From NCBI GenBank assembly GCA_963383645.1, contig OY726571.1, positions 80,063,108-80,127,107 on the forward strand: a DNA stretch of 64,000 nt, read 5' to 3'. Position 1 is the stretch's first letter; each line of letters opens with the position of its first letter. Source of the DNA: Muscardinus avellanarius. Taxonomy: Eukaryota > Chordata > Mammalia > Rodentia > Gliridae. The translations under genes were made by a program, and so were the position numbers. Shown piece after piece: positions 22,040 through 33,657 of the stretch. The notes under the pieces were generated by a model. The model was given only the letters and a program-made list of their open reading frames with translations, had not been told where the DNA came from and did no database searches.

Positions 22040-22515
22040 GTCAAACCAATTATTTATGAATATGACCTTTGAAGAAAACAAATAGATGTGCTAGGTTTCA
22101 TAGAAGTAGGTGCTAGATTTCTTCATGTCCAAAAACCTAAAGGTCCTAAGTGACCATAAAGAAAATAAAATGTTTGAAACATGCCCTAAGGCAGATAAAG
22201 AGGTTCTGTGGGAATCTTCTCCAAATGTCCCACAATTAGAGATCATTCTTGACTTTGTGTGTATTTCATCTCTGACTGAAACACTCAACTCATTCCTTTC
22301 CTGATTCACAGGAAAATTCCTGCTCATTCTAAATTTCTATATGAGGAGAACTTTCTATTTGACTGAGAAGTATCTCCTTCATCATTTCCCCTTTATTTTA
22401 CATTGTCTAACAAGCAAAAAACATCTTTTATTTTTTTAATCCCCAACTCAAGAATTTCCTAAGTCGGCCTAGTCTCTCCTAACACACACCCAAGAGCTAA
22501 GTATTGCTACCCTGT
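22040..22515. other. Unique sequence
   Basis: No repeat recognised. Overlapping open frames on both strands at 22091-22327 have no recognisable domains and are treated as chance. Confidence 0.45.
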
Positions 22516-22519
22516 GTCA

Positions 22520-22690
22520 CTACCATCACTGATACCTATATTATAGCATTAATCAAATAGTAGTGTTTTAGAATTGTTTTTTTTTTTATTTCATTCTCTA
22601 CTATAAACCAAGAGTTGCTTGAGGGGAGAGATTGCTTCTTATTAAACTGTGTGTCCTCATCCCCTTCTGCAGAGCCTGCAAGAAATAAGA
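22520..22690 (+). mobile_element. L2 3'-end fragment
   Basis: The series attatagcattaatcaaata, cattctctactataaaccaa, gaggggagagattgcttctt and atccccttctgcagagcctg follows the L2 3' end (gcacttatcac..., ctagaatgtaagctccatga..., tgtatccccagtgcctag...). Confidence 0.6.
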
Positions 22691-22839
22691 AATAAAAAAA
22701 GTACTCATGAGTTAGGCTTCTGGCAAAGTCAGGCTAATTTGCTTTAGACCAAATGTCCTTCTGAGAACAATTAGAAAAAAGTATAAAAAAACCCAATGAT
22801 TTCTAAAGTTAAAATGCACTAGAAAACTAAATCAAGGCA

Positions 22840-23560
22840 AATTGTTGGAGTGTAGGAACCAGAAGAGTGGGGAAGTCTGGAGTGCTGAGCCCTGTCTGTG
22901 GACTAACATCTCCCTCTGTGGGGATAGCTGGTTACCAAAATTACTGAGCACTGGGGAATCTGTCAGAGCTGTCAGCTGCAGGGGCCTGGCAGACAGACAT
23001 TTGAATTCAAGGGCTCTCAGGGATAAGGAAGCCCTGAAACCCCTCCAGGTTTGGGTTAAAAAGCAGCAGGACTATATCACAAGAGTAAAGATCACCTAAA
23101 AATAAATAGTTCTCACACAGTCTGAAGCCCAGTACAAATCATCTTATTCTAGTTGAATTACCATAACGCGTCAATTGCAGAGCCATCTAAGGCAGAATTG
23201 CACCATCTTTTGAGAAGGACAGCTTCTCGTTATCTATATCCATTCCATAAACAATGCCTAGCCCTCAAGAGAAAATAATCAGGCGTGTAATAAAATACGG
23301 ACTGATAGACAAATGAAGAGGCAGACTTATGGAGGTTAAATTCAGGGTCTGACTCAGAATATAAGGAAATAGAGTTGTCAGATGTGAACTTTAGAATAAG
23401 TATGAATGTTATTTTAAGTAAGTATAAGAAGGAGAACTTTGGTAGACAGAAAATATTAAGAAAAAGCTTATGGTATGTGGAAATATCATGGGATAAATCT
23501 TGATCTTAGTGGTAACTATAGATTAGAGCTGAAAAGTCAATTTGCTTAGGATGCATCTGT
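22840..23560. other. Unassigned; possible 5' extension of an old L1
   Basis: An 85-codon plus frame (22842-23099) lies in a GC-richer block without a recognised domain. Because an old L1 3' end follows in the same orientation, this could be its degraded upstream part, but no diagnostic ORF2 motif is seen. Confidence 0.3.
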
Positions 23561-23569
23561 TTTATAAAA

Positions 23570-24062
23570 CCCTTCACCATATTAGTCTAAGAGAAACACA
23601 TATGTATATGTATGCCAAACATGCTATACAAAAATATTCAAAGCACTATTATTGTTAATATCAAAAGGGAGATAGCCACTGTATAATGGTAAATATCTTA
23701 CTATGGCATATCTAGACAATAGAATAATAAAGATATAAAAACCCATGGCATACTATTTTTTGCACAACCTGTATAAATCTCCAAAGATCACACTGAGTGG
23801 ATTCCAGACACAGAAAACACATTCAGAATAAGGCCATGTTTAAAGTCTAAAATAGGTTATAAGTTGTGATAGTGGTTAACTTTGGGAGGAGATAGTTATT
23901 AAAAGCATGCACAAAAGGTAAGAATTTTCTCTTTTCAAAGCTGGGTGGTATGACCCATGGTGTTTATTTTGTAATAATTTACTGAGCTGTGTGCTTATGA
24001 TTTGTGCACCTTTCTGAATCAGGTTTCACTGCATTAAAAACTTATATAAAAATTATAAATAA
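23570..24062 (+). mobile_element. Old L1 3' end (L1ME/L1MC-like)
   Basis: Ordered words match the ancient L1 terminus: ctagacaatagaataataaa, agatcacactgagtggattc, tagtggttaactttgggagg, tggtgtttattttgtaataa, ctgagctgtgtgcttatgat, ttgtgcacctttctgaatca and a final cattaaaaactt. No coding capacity remains. An L2/MIR-type word (cattcaataaatgttgttga) follows at 24069-24088. Confidence 0.75.
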
Positions 24063-24124
24063 AAATAGGCATTCAATAAATGTTGTTGAAAGAATTAATA
24101 TATGAATGAACAGATCAATGAATC

Positions 24125-24945
24125 TTGTTTCAGGGATTTACAGCCACTATAGAAAAAAGGGTAACGGGAACAGGTACTAAGAAATGAATAACCTAACAAC
24201 TTCACCTGGATTTACCGGGATTTATGTGGCTGTTAAAATGAGGTGACTATTGGGCACTTGAAATAAATGTCTTTCAGGATATTACCCAATATTTGACTTA
24301 GCAATAAATTCCTTCTGTTATTATGACCTAAATTACTCTTGCAGTTAACATTCTATTTGTCTTTGGTCATATTTTACTTCTTAGTTTCTACAGACTGCAC
24401 TTCAGATAGGCCACCCTAAGAGGAACAGCAGGAAAATGAATCGTTAAAATAACAGAAAGCCAATCTGTGTATTGTGTACCTATATTTTATGACTGAGCCC
24501 TGAAATTAGAACATGTGGATACTCAATTAACTCTTGGACCAATTAGCACATGAAGGTAGCAATTTACCAGGTGGATTTCTATATTTCCCAAAAAGACTAA
24601 GGGCGTTCTCCCCAAAAGTTAAAACATTCTTTGCATATAAACAGTACAATAGAAGAACCTGATTTGCTCTTTCTTTGGTGTTCTTTGATATGACCTGGTC
24701 AGTCATCACATTTTTCTAAACATTAATTTCTGACATACCCTTGAGCTGTCTCATAAGCTACATCTGTTATTTGACATCTCAAAAAAACATAAGGATTCCA
24801 GATTGTTCCAGAGAGTATATGGTAAGACTCATGACAAACACTGCTGAGATCAAGTACCTCAGGAAACAACGAATACATTGAAGATTTCAACCAAAGAAAC
24901 CATATGAGAAGTACATTAAGCAAAAAATAGTTAAAAATTAAGGAA
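24125..24945. other. Unique sequence
   Basis: No transposon or exon recognised. Minus-strand open frames at 24527-24709 and 24723-24923 have no recognisable domains. Confidence 0.45.
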
Positions 24946-24949
24946 ATTT

Positions 24950-25255
24950 TAGGAGGAGCTGCTTTTATCCCCTGTTAACAAGACAATCACACCTACATCA
25001 TTGTGCAAACACACTCTGGAAGGAAATGCTCCTGGTCTCTTATAGCCCAAGGGTCTGGCAAGGGCCATAGGCCAGAGAAGTGGCCAAGAAAGCTGCCTGG
25101 TCTCAGGCAGCCTCAGTGTCCTTCTCTGGGCCTTTAGCCTCAACTCTGGTCCTCTGTGGCCAGCCAAAGGAAGGATGCTCTCCTCATCCTGAATGCAGTG
25201 CACCAGTGGGTTTTGCACTCCTTTGCTCTCTTCTCAAGGGTCATTCCTTTGGAAG
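24950..25255. other. GC-richer unique block
   Basis: A non-repetitive block of higher G+C than its flanks, with an 89-codon minus frame (24949-25218) that resembles no family I know. Internal symmetry such as gctgcctggtctcaggcagc (25100-25119) gives a small hairpin. It could be an LTR fragment, a conserved element or chance composition. Confidence 0.35.
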
Positions 25256-25444
25256 ATAATTTTTAAAATATATAACAAAATTTTCAACGTTTATTGAAAA
25301 TTACTTTGAACTAAACAAAAATGCAGTGGTTTAATCCTAATTAGTATAGTTCCTTGCCTGATCTTCCTTCCACTTTCAGAATTTCTGCCATGTCGACAGG
25401 CCTCTGTTGTTGCCATTTAATTTCTTTACCTTCAAAGTAGATTT

Positions 25445-25600
25445 TATTTTTAATATACTTTTATTGGTGCATTGTAGTCTCACATCAAAAGGTATTTCAG
25501 AATAACAGGGACATACATGCAAATAGCACTTGGTGAGCTTCCTCCAGCACCCAACCACTCCCTCTCATTCCCCACACATGATATTATTTTTTTTCTTTTA
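25445..25600 (-). mobile_element. L1 3' terminus fragment, antisense
   Basis: It begins tatacttttattggtgcatt gtagtc, the complement of the local L1 3' end (...caatgcaccaataaa). It continues with a C-rich stretch (cccaaccactccctctcatt), the complement of the L1 G-rich 3'UTR tract. The remainder is diverged. Confidence 0.6.
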
Positions 25601-25789
25601 TTTTGACTCAACTTGTTTTTGTTCCAAATACATTGACTTCATCTCAGTCATATTTTTGAACATGTTTAAAATGGATACAGGATTATAAATTTTAAAACCA
25701 TGCATCAACCATTCTACCATTAAAAAGAGTTACTTTGGAAAATCTCATATTGCTCCTCTTGGATTCACTGCTTTTCCCAGCCTCCTTAT

Positions 25790-26020
25790 GAGAATCTGAG
25801 ATAGAGCCACTCAAAGTCAGATCTGGGTTTTCATACCAATCTGACCACCAAGTAGCTGTGACCTAGATGGTCGGCTTACTCTTTGCATATATTTTGCCAT
25901 CTGTTCGAGGCAAGTACAAAGATCTATCTTGCTGGAATATAAATGAAATTATATTTTAAGAAGACTAAGTGCTGGGCCTGTACTGAAATAGGAGCTCCAC
26001 AGATACATCTTACTTTCATT
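25790..26020 (+). mobile_element. MIR element
   Basis: Order of words: gtcagatctgggttttcata, accaccaagtagctgtgacc, ggtcggcttactctttgcat, gccatctgttcgaggcaagt, aagtgctgggcctgtactga. This follows MIR from the tRNA-like part through the core to the 3' end. The core word agtagctgtgacctaga is well kept. Confidence 0.75.
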
Positions 26021-26079
26021 CTGCCTTCTTTGACAAAGAACAAACTCTAGATTCTCTGGGGATCACAATTTATTTTGAG

Positions 26080-26081
<2 letters not shown>

Positions 26082-26115
<34 letters not shown>

Positions 26116-26306
26116 GGGGATTGAATCCAGGGGCATTCTACCTCCAAGCTACACCACCTGCCCTGATTTTTATTCTTTATTTTGAAACAGGATCTCACTA
26201 AGTTGCAGAGAGCCTCACTAAGTAGCTGAGGCTGGCCGCAAACCTACCATTTTCCTGTCTCAGCCTTCCAAATACTGGAATACAGCTGTGAGCCACCATT
26301 TTGAGC
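26082..26306 (-). mobile_element. Type I SINE with a (GT)n tail
   Basis: A pure GT tract (26082-26111) stands where the poly-T of a minus-strand SINE would be. It is followed by ttactggggattgaatccag, gggcattctacctccaagct, the linker and ctgtctcagccttccaaata. The left end is slightly degraded (gagccaccattttgagcc). Confidence 0.9.
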
Positions 26307-26694
26307 CTCCCCCTCCAATGCATAGACAAGGGCCATTATGAGGTTTTATCCAAATGAACACACATATTATATTGATTATATTGTGATATGTAATTGTGTT
26401 TCAGTATCATTCTCAGTCGTACATATCACATTAGTCCATACTTAATTGTTCAGACATTTCCTGTCCCATTAGATGGGTGTCTTGAGAGCAAATTCTAGGT
26501 ATTTAGTTCTACCATTAAAATATTCCTAGAATCTCTTGCTTTCTTCCAATCTCACGATCATTACCTAGTTCAAACCACCATTATTTTTAGTGTAGACTAT
26601 GATCAGAGGTTCCTGCCTTGCCAATATTTGCTCTGCTCAATCTATTCTTCTGGAGCATAATCTAAAGGGTCTTTTGTTGTTTTGAGTTTTTTGG

Positions 26695-26897
26695 GTTTTT
26701 TTATATATTTATTTTTTGGTGGTACTGGGGTTCCTGGAAACCCTCCCATCTCCAGGCTACACTCCCAGATCTATTTTCTATTTTTTTATTTGGAAACAGG
26801 GTCTATTAAGCCAGCACGTCTGGCTTCGAACCATCGTGATCCTCCTGTCTCCGCCTCCCAAGAGCAGGGATTACAAATGTGCACCACCATGCCCGGT
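26695..26897 (-). mobile_element. Type II SINE
   Basis: Antisense copy with ggtggtactggggttcctgg, aggctacactcccagatcta, cagggtctattaagccagca, ctggcttcgaaccatcgtga and tgtctccgcctcccaagagc. The ttcctgg word and the taagccag word separate it from type I. Confidence 0.9.
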
Positions 26898-26999
26898 GAG
26901 TTTTCTGTTTTAAAGTAGCTCTAGCTACATTTCCCAGACTGGCCTCAACTAACTGGCCACAGTACCTCACTCAAAAGAGTTTCTTTTAATAATACAAAT

Positions 27000-27470
27000 C
27001 ATCTCGCTCCTATTTAAAACCTTTTCGGTACTTAGCACTACTCCCCCCAAATATCTAAATCCTTCTCTCTAACCAGGGTGTTATACCATCTGGCTCCACT
27101 TATGCACAGGGTCTCAAACAGGCCCTCAAACAACATCTTGTCATTCTCACACACCTGTGCATTGGTCTCTTAGCATTTTGCAAACCACGATATTTTTTGT
27201 GACTTTGAACTTCCTGTATTTTTCTTCCCAGAACGTTTTCCCTTAGAACAAGTAAATGCTGTTTACTCTTCAGGTGCAAAGTAAAAATTCAATTCCCTAG
27301 AAACCTTCTCCAACACCTTAGACTTCCCTGCGATCAAGCCAAAGTACCTCGTGCTTTGATACTCATGCCAGGAGAAGAGGCATCTTTTAGCCACATCTTC
27401 ATCCACTGAAGCAGTCTCGACACATGTCTTTAGTGATAAATAAACGTATTTGATTGAAACCATTCATGGT
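27000..27470 (+). mobile_element. L2 element, long 3' portion
   Basis: Words in L2 order: aaccttttcggtacttagca, ttataccatctggctccact, ctgtgcattggtctcttagc, tttactcttcaggtgcaaag, gaaaccttctccaacacctt. This parallels the L2 stretch (aaaaccttcagtggctcccc ... tctggccc ... tcttcaggtctcagctcaaa ... gaagccttccctgac). No functional ORF. Confidence 0.7.
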
Positions 27471-27599
27471 ACAAAGGTACAATATTAATCTTTTGCCAAA
27501 ACGTAGGGACTTAAATATGCACATATATTTAGCTGTTTAGACACTGGGTGGACTGTAATCCTGTACCCTTTTTACAGCTGCCAAATGTTAACACACCTC

Positions 27600-28560
27600 T
27601 CTCTCACCCTCAAGTTAAGTCATCTATGGCTGCATCAATGCATATTTCTGCACCAGCTGTTCACAAAAGAGGCAGGACCCTAGGGTGAGCCAATCACCCC
27701 CACCCACCAGGTGCAGCTGCCAACCTCCCCACACAGCCCTGATTGGCACCTCCCGTCCAGTAAATGAAGCTGTTGAGACTTGAAATGGATGAATCTGCCT
27801 GTCTGCTATTCAAAGGGGGCTAAGATGTCTGTTCCAAACCCACTGATAAGGAAATTCTCTAATGATAGCAGCAGGCTTGACAATGATGAAGCCTCCCCAT
27901 CTGGTGTGTTTAGGGGAGCAATCATGGATTAGGGGCTGCACTGTGTGTTTTCTTGGCTCGTGGCCATCACATTGCCATAGCGTCTCTCTCTTCCACCGCT
28001 CCACCATCCTCATCCCAGTGTCACTTGAAAGAATGGTTCTAGAAAGATTGAGCTCCTTCTGAAAGCTTTCCTTTCTTCCTAAATCTGACTATTGCATTTG
28101 ATAAAGGAAATTTCTTCCCTTTGGATGTACTCAAAGAGTTCTTTCACAGAGAGTTTCATATGCAGTTTGTGTCCCATTAACATCCCCTTAGAGGCCAATG
28201 TCGTGTCTAATGGAGTTGCTAGACACGTTTTAGAAGTCAGCAACATCCTTAAATTACCGCTGATGCTCCATCCTGTGGTCATTAGATGCTCTTTTTTCCA
28301 TTTGGATACGCTGGATGGGTGGTGGCACACTTAGGCGCCCAACTTGCTAATGCACTCCATGTGTTTCCAGGTGTCTTATTCCCCCATAAAAATGATTTGC
28401 AGATTCCAGGTTCCATCATGGTGAATAAAAAGCACACCCATTGGTCATACATATAATTACTTCTAGGTAGATGCAAAACGATGGTACGCATGTGATTAGC
28501 TACCCAATCACAACCAGTATATGCTATTTTTAAACATAGAAAAAGTTTTTTTTTTATTGA
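27600..28560. promoter_or_regulatory. Candidate conserved non-coding element
   Basis: A repeat-free block of balanced composition. It holds the abutting E-boxes CAGGTG and CAGCTG (27708-27719), flanked by a CCAAT box (27690-27694) and an inverted one, ATTGG (27742-27746), about 50 bases apart in opposite orientation. GATAAG (27845-27850) and other regulatory-type words follow. Open frames on both strands (such as 28079-28330) lack recognisable domains and are broken. Enhancer function is inference; a comparison with human and mouse would decide it. Confidence 0.4.
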
Positions 28561-28569
28561 TTTTGTCAT

Positions 28570-29155
28570 CTGTATGTGGGGGAAAAAGTGAAAAATTTTT
28601 ACTTGTGTGCAAGATTTTTTCTGGTATTAACACATAAGCACGGATTTTTCTCCAAGTGTAACTGAGAAAGTACAAAACAACTAGCTTGGCTTGTATAAAT
28701 GTAGACTAAAATATAATCATTAAATTTAATAAATGAAGGAATTCAAATGAGAGATGAGAAATAAATATACTAACCAAGAATATAAACTGGTTAATAAAAG
28801 AATATGCAATAGGACTTATGTCCTAATTGTTAATTTATTCAACACGATAGCTTGCATCATTAGCTTATAGAATCAGTGAATTAACTAACTTCTTTAGCAC
28901 AATAAGTATGATAAGCAGGACCAGAATATTAGTAACAGTAAAATCCCTAATCAATGTTAAGACTTATCTATACCAGAAAAACTTTTAAGTACTCTGAAAT
29001 TACTCTTAGTACTACGAGTAATACTTTGAGTATTATGTCCACCATCTGTGATTACTTTTGCTGTCACATGATCTGAATCTTTAAATGTTATCTTAACTAT
29101 TATAATAGTGTGTTTTTACTGTCTTTATATTAAATATATTTATTAAAATAATATG
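28570..29155. other. AT-rich unique sequence
   Basis: No repeat recognised. The tract ttagtactacgagtaatact near 29006-29025 is a local imperfect inverted repeat around AGTACT. Confidence 0.45.
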
Positions 29156-29157
29156 AT

Positions 29158-29354
29158 TGAGCCAGGTGTGGTGGCCATGCTTGTAATCCCAGCATTCGGG
29201 AGGCTGAGACCAGAGGATCGTGGTTCACAGCCAGCCTCAGCTACTTAGAGCCTCTGCAACTCAGCAAGACCCAGTTTCAAAATAAAGAATAAAAAATAAG
29301 GAAGGGAGTGTAGCTTGGAGGTCAAATGCCCCTGGGTTCCATCCCTAGACCAGC
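29158..29354 (+). mobile_element. Type I SINE
   Basis: Complete type I order: tgagccaggtgtggtggcca, atcccagcattcgggaggct, gtttcaaaataaagaataaa, ggagtgtagcttggaggtca, aatgcccctgggttccatcc. Its tail became an ATAA microsatellite into which a type II SINE inserted. Confidence 0.93.
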
Positions 29355-29355
29355 A

Positions 29356-29395
<40 letters not shown>

Positions 29396-29399
29396 AAAT
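29355..29399. repeat. (ATAA)n microsatellite
   Basis: About eleven ATAA units grown from the tail of the SINE on its left. Confidence 0.97.
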
Positions 29400-29580
29400 G
29401 AGCCGGCGTGGTGGCACACGCTTATAATCCCCATGTTTAGGAGGTGGAGACAGGAGGATTGCACAGGTTCGAAGCCAGCCGCACTGGCTTAAGAGACCCT
29501 GTTTCCAAATAAAAAGTATAAAATAGATCTGGGAGTGTAGCCTGGAGGTAGAAGGGCTACCAGGAACCCCAGTGCCACCA
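29400..29580 (+). mobile_element. Type II SINE inserted in a SINE tail
   Basis: gagccggcgtggtggcacac, aggaggtggagacaggagga, ggttcgaagccagccgcact, ggcttaagagaccctgtttc, gatctgggagtgtagcctgg and ccaggaaccccagtgccacc are type II markers. The word aataataaatga occurs on both sides (about 29390-29401 and 29621-29632), consistent with a TSD taken from the host tail, although the repeat context weakens this. Confidence 0.9.

Positions 29581-29631
<51 letters not shown>
29581..29631. repeat. (ATA)n microsatellite
   Basis: About sixteen ATA units forming the tail of the type II SINE. Confidence 0.97.
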
Positions 29632-29632
<1 letters not shown>

Positions 29633-29639
29633 GATGTGA

Positions 29640-30105
29640 TTGTATGTATTTATATAGTACAAACTTTCTGTGACCTGCCTGATAATTATCTGTTTCAAAA
29701 TTACTCCACCTAAGTTTTAGTCCCAAATTGGTAACCCCTTCTCATGATATAAACTCTTCAGCTGCTAAAATATAGATTACATATGTGTATAGATATAAGT
29801 CTTTTTAACACAGTTGTAAGAAAAATACATTCATACCCCACATATGATATGTCTTCATTAATAATATAACTCATTCAGTAAAAGAGATAAAATATACTCC
29901 ATAATTAACTTCAACTTTTCCCTGTCTCAGGACTACCTCTCCCAATAGTTCTTTCCAACAACAACAAAAAAGATAGCACAATTTTCATTAGAATATAGTG
30001 TTGCTCACAGGGATATACATGAGCATCTGTTACTGTGAACACAGATGATAAACAGTGTTCTTTGCAGTCTTTGTGTAGTCAAAAAGTCATTGTGTGATTC
30101 AATTA
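29640..30105. other. AT-rich unique sequence
   Basis: No gene or transposon recognised. Confidence 0.45.
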
Positions 30106-30107
30106 TA

Positions 30108-30735
30108 TTTGTATATTTTTACTTTTTATTGGTACATTGTAATTGTACATGATGGTGATATTTAAAATAATATGTATATAGACGTCAGATTATTTGGTCT
30201 GTTTTCATCTTCCCCAAATCTCCCTTTTCCCTCCCCTTCTCCATCCCAGATCTCCTTTCACTATTCTACTAGTTTGTCTACTAATTTCCATGAAGTTCCT
30301 TTTCCTTCCTCTTTTCTTCTAGATTCCACGTATGAAAGAAAACGGCAACCCTTGATTTTTTCTGAGTCTCGCTAAGCTCATTTAGTGTGTCGTTCTCCAG
30401 TATCATCCATTTTCCCACCAACAGCATAATTTCATTCTTTATGGCTGAGTAAAACTCCATTATGTGTATATTCAATATCCTTTATCCATCCATCTATGGA
30501 TAGACACTTAGGTTGGTGCCATAGCTTGGCCGTTGAGAGATATGCTGCTATAAACATGGGTACACGTGTATTACAATAATATTCTGATGTTCATCCCTTA
30601 AGGAAGATACCGAGGAGTTGTATACCTAGATCACATAGTGATTGCATTCCTAATCTTGTAATAAATCTCCACACTGATCTCCATAGTTTTTGTATTACTT
30701 TACAATCCCACCAACAGAGCTTCTTTTCCTTAAAT
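30108..30735 (-). pseudogene. L1 3' end: ORF2 C-terminus plus 3'UTR, antisense, decayed
   Basis: It begins with the complement of the L1 terminus (tttttattggtacattgtaa). A C-rich stretch (30214-30248) is the complement of the G-rich 3'UTR tract. The minus-strand frame at 30281-30475 contains [10 protein letters not shown] and VGKWMILEND, typical of the L1 ORF2 carboxyl end. Upstream sequence (tggatagacacttaggttgg, caatcccaccaacag) continues L1. It is 5'-truncated and all frames are broken. Confidence 0.9.
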
Positions 30736-30739
30736 GTAG

Positions 30740-31140
30740 AAAGTTGTATGTATCAATTATTAATTTGTTAGGTTAACACAAAAACATTGGTTAGCCAAGT
30801 TTTCCAGTTAAACCGGGAGGCAATCTATTTATTTTTTAAGGTGAGAAAACAATAAAAATATCATCTTATGCAAAATTATTCATTTTCATTGAGTAAATGG
30901 TAAGAGAAAAGTGGCTTGGGGATAATATCATTGTAGCCATATTAAGTACTTTTTCACCTTTTCTTCTGAACTTTGTTTTGTTTTTAAACAATCAAGGTTA
31001 TTATTGTGTGTAGATGCAAGTATATTATAAAATACATGGACTAGGTGGGCTGATTAGCTTTTCTAAATTAAGACTCTCATGGTTTTCTTTCAATCTAGCA
31101 GAATTTTTTTTCTATACAACAGCTCATTGAACTGTAAGAA
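30740..31140. other. AT-rich unique sequence
   Basis: No repeat or exon recognised. Confidence 0.45.
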
Positions 31141-31155
31141 TATTCTCTTTGTCAC

Positions 31156-31361
31156 TGGGTATAGTGGCGCACACTTGTAATCCCAGCATTTGGGAGGCTG
31201 AGTCAGAAGGACTGTGGTTCATGGCCAGCCTCGGCTGCTTAGTGAGGCCCTCTGCAACTCAGTGAGACCCTGTTTCAAAATAAAGAATAAAAATCAGGGC
31301 TTGGGGTGCAGCTCGGAGGTAGAATGCCCCTGGGTTCCATCCCTACTACCAAAAAAAAAAC
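31156..31361 (+). mobile_element. Type I SINE with TSD
   Basis: Complete copy: actgggtatagtggcgcaca, gtaatcccagcatttgggag, tttcaaaataaagaataaaa, gctcggaggtagaatgcccc, then A10. ttctctttgt occurs at 31143-31152 and 31362-31371, extending as gt(c/a)ac. Confidence 0.95.
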
Positions 31362-31371
31362 TTCTCTTTGT

Positions 31372-32575
31372 AACATATTTCCTTTTCAGTATGCTGGTGA
31401 TCATAATATCCATTGTTGAAGACATGTAAAAATGTTTTCTATGTTATAAACTGGAAAGTGCTATATACATATTTTATCGTTACTTTTATATTATTTGATT
31501 TTTCACTCACTTTTATTTTAGCTGCTCTTAAATTCCTGTAAATATCAAATGATGTACTTATCCAGTTCTTATTCTTCTTTTCCTATTATCACCTCTTTTG
31601 ATTTTTCTTATGCAACAAATAGTTTAGAATTCTTATGGTAAAACCTATTAAATATTTCTATCTGGTCTGTCTTCTCAAAGACATCCAATCATCTGAGCCT
31701 TTATGCAGCATATCCCTAAAGACAATCTCAGACTCTGGGAATTTAACACATTTTTCTCAAATACATTGTAATCTCTTATTTTTCTTCATTCCTACTGATT
31801 TGAAATACATGATCTGTGTAATGCAGAGAGTCACCGGTCCATTTTTTTTGTTATGTTCATTTAAGTACACATACTTACTAATGCCAACCTTGATTTTTCT
31901 TTTCTTGAAAGAAAATAATAACCTCTTACAAAAACACCAGAGTTATTTATACTATGGTAAAGTTCTTTTTATTCTATTTGCTAGCAATATATTGCTGCAG
32001 TATTTTTCTGATAGATTTGTATGACCTGCAATTTACACCAACCAACATACATAATATACTGCATAGTTGTTGTTTTACAAATATCTTTAATAATGTGTAT
32101 AAGACTGAGCTTCCATTTTTAAGTGTTATGCAGTAAATTCCTAATCATTTGCACTAATGGAAAAGAACAAAGATGAAGATATATTAAATGCTGAAAAAAT
32201 TTCAACACCTAAATGAAACTTATGAGTATCTTAAACTCTGACTACTCAAAATAAAATATAAAAAGTCAGGATGCACTGATATCATATTTCTGGGATCATA
32301 ATTTTAAACTGTACATTTTCCTTATCTTACCTAAATATGTGCACCTATCTTTGCTGGAAATAGATTGTGCACCTTGCAGATCAATCAAAGAAATAGCCCA
32401 AACAGAGATAACCTCTTTCAAAAATTTTTACAGAAAAAGACTCAGCCAATCTAGGAATAAAACAGATCAATATCCCAGCAAAACAAATTTTTAAAAATCC
32501 AGTATTTTCTGTTTGTCCCAATGCATGGCAAAAGAGACTACTTACATTCATGTCCATTATTATATACATGAGGGT
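31372..32575. other. AT-rich unique sequence
   Basis: The 129-codon plus frame at 31635-32024 is long for AT-rich DNA, but it has no recognisable domain and overlaps another frame (31954-32136). I treat it as chance. No repeat is identified. Confidence 0.45.
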
Positions 32576-32579
32576 ATAT

Positions 32580-32675
32580 AATAATACTTAGCTTACAATA
32601 AGAAAACTAACACTTGGAGTAATTTGCCTGATGACTGTGGATAGCAAGTTGCTGAATGAGTTAAAGTGGGTTACT
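32580..32675 (-). mobile_element. MIR fragment
   Basis: ataagaaaactaacacttgg, agtaatttgcctgatgactg and gatagcaagttgctgaatga follow the antisense MIR core (gaggaaactgaggct..., agtaacttgcccaaggtcac, agctagtaagtggcaga). Confidence 0.5.
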
Positions 32676-32929
32676 GCTAGGTATTCTCACTGTAAATCAC
32701 CCTACCCCTCTGCTATCAGAACTTGAGTCTTACAACATCTAAAATCAGGGCTCATCTCTTTTCTCTGATGAAGCATTTTTTCTTTGATAGCAGCTTCACA
32801 AAATGTTGACTGCCCTGTGCCATTTTTTTTTTTTTTGCAAAATCTTTGAGCAATCCTTGATTCTTTCTTTTGAATATAAATGATGCTTAGTGATTTATTT
32901 CTTTCAGTCTAAGAATGGGGGAAGGCATG

Positions 32930-33190
32930 TTCTGCTCTGTTAAGAAGTCAGATTTATCACACACACTGCAGTCCTGGGACCTGCGCCTCGGCTGTCAGGG
33001 GTGTGCCAATTGGCTCCTGTAATCACTCACGCATTGTGTGTGCTCAGCATCCCGCACACTGTTGGGGCTGGCCATATTTCCCACAGTCGGAAATTTATTC
33101 ACGTCATCTCTTACCCCAGCAGCAGATAGTTTGTCTCTTTGATATGTTATTGGCTTCTAGAAGCCTGACAGTTTTTCCTGTGTAGTTTTA
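32930..33190. promoter_or_regulatory. Candidate regulatory block with CpGs and a CRE-like site
   Basis: This repeat-free block retains CpGs in an AT-rich setting (gacctgcgcctcggctgtca, catcccgcacactg, cagtcggaaa). It includes TTCACGTCATC near 33098-33108 (a CRE/ATF-type TGACGTGA in complement) and ATTGGC (33010-33015). Regulatory role is inference from motif words only. Confidence 0.3.
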
Positions 33191-33640
33191 ATACATACTG
33201 ATGAGTTTCCTGAGCTATTATACTCTCAAAAATCCTTACAGTACCTCAAAGCCATTTCGCCTTACTTACTAGTTCTCAATGTGAGGTCTTTTGGGCCACT
33301 GCAGATTTTTCAGAATACCAAAATGTCTGAGGATTTTTTTTATTTTTCAAAATTTACAAGGCTTTGTAAGGAAAATGGCATTTTTTTTAGAAATTATGAA
33401 GCTACACAAGCTCCAGACAGCTTAAATTTCTTTGATTATATTAAGATTATGATAACTCACTCTGATAACTTGCTTAATTAATGCTTAGTGAAATCACTAG
33501 TTAACTGCCATGAATAGCATTAGCTTTTATATGAAAAGCTAATCAAATAATTATTTCACTAAAGTAATTTTATTGGCAAAATCCTAATTCTTAGAGTCCA
33601 GAAAGGAAAAGTCACTTAATGACTTCTTAAAACTGAACAG
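33191..33640. other. AT-rich unique sequence
   Basis: No repeat recognised. The short sequence tagcttttatatgaaaagcta (33522-33542) is an inverted repeat with an 8-base arm TAGCTTTT. Confidence 0.45.
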
Positions 33641-33657
33641 TTTCAGAACAACTGTTT

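Noticed and set aside
28079..28569. Overlapping minus frames as a processed pseudogene
   Set aside because: No family resemblance, no A-tail and no TSD. The block is better described as candidate non-coding conserved sequence.
29322..29726. 134-codon minus-strand frame with poly-L
   Set aside because: It is entirely the antisense of SINE and microsatellite sequence.
31635..32024. 129-codon plus-strand frame rich in L, F and Y
   Set aside because: The hydrophobic content mirrors the T-rich composition. There is no signal peptide followed by a recognisable domain and no splice context.
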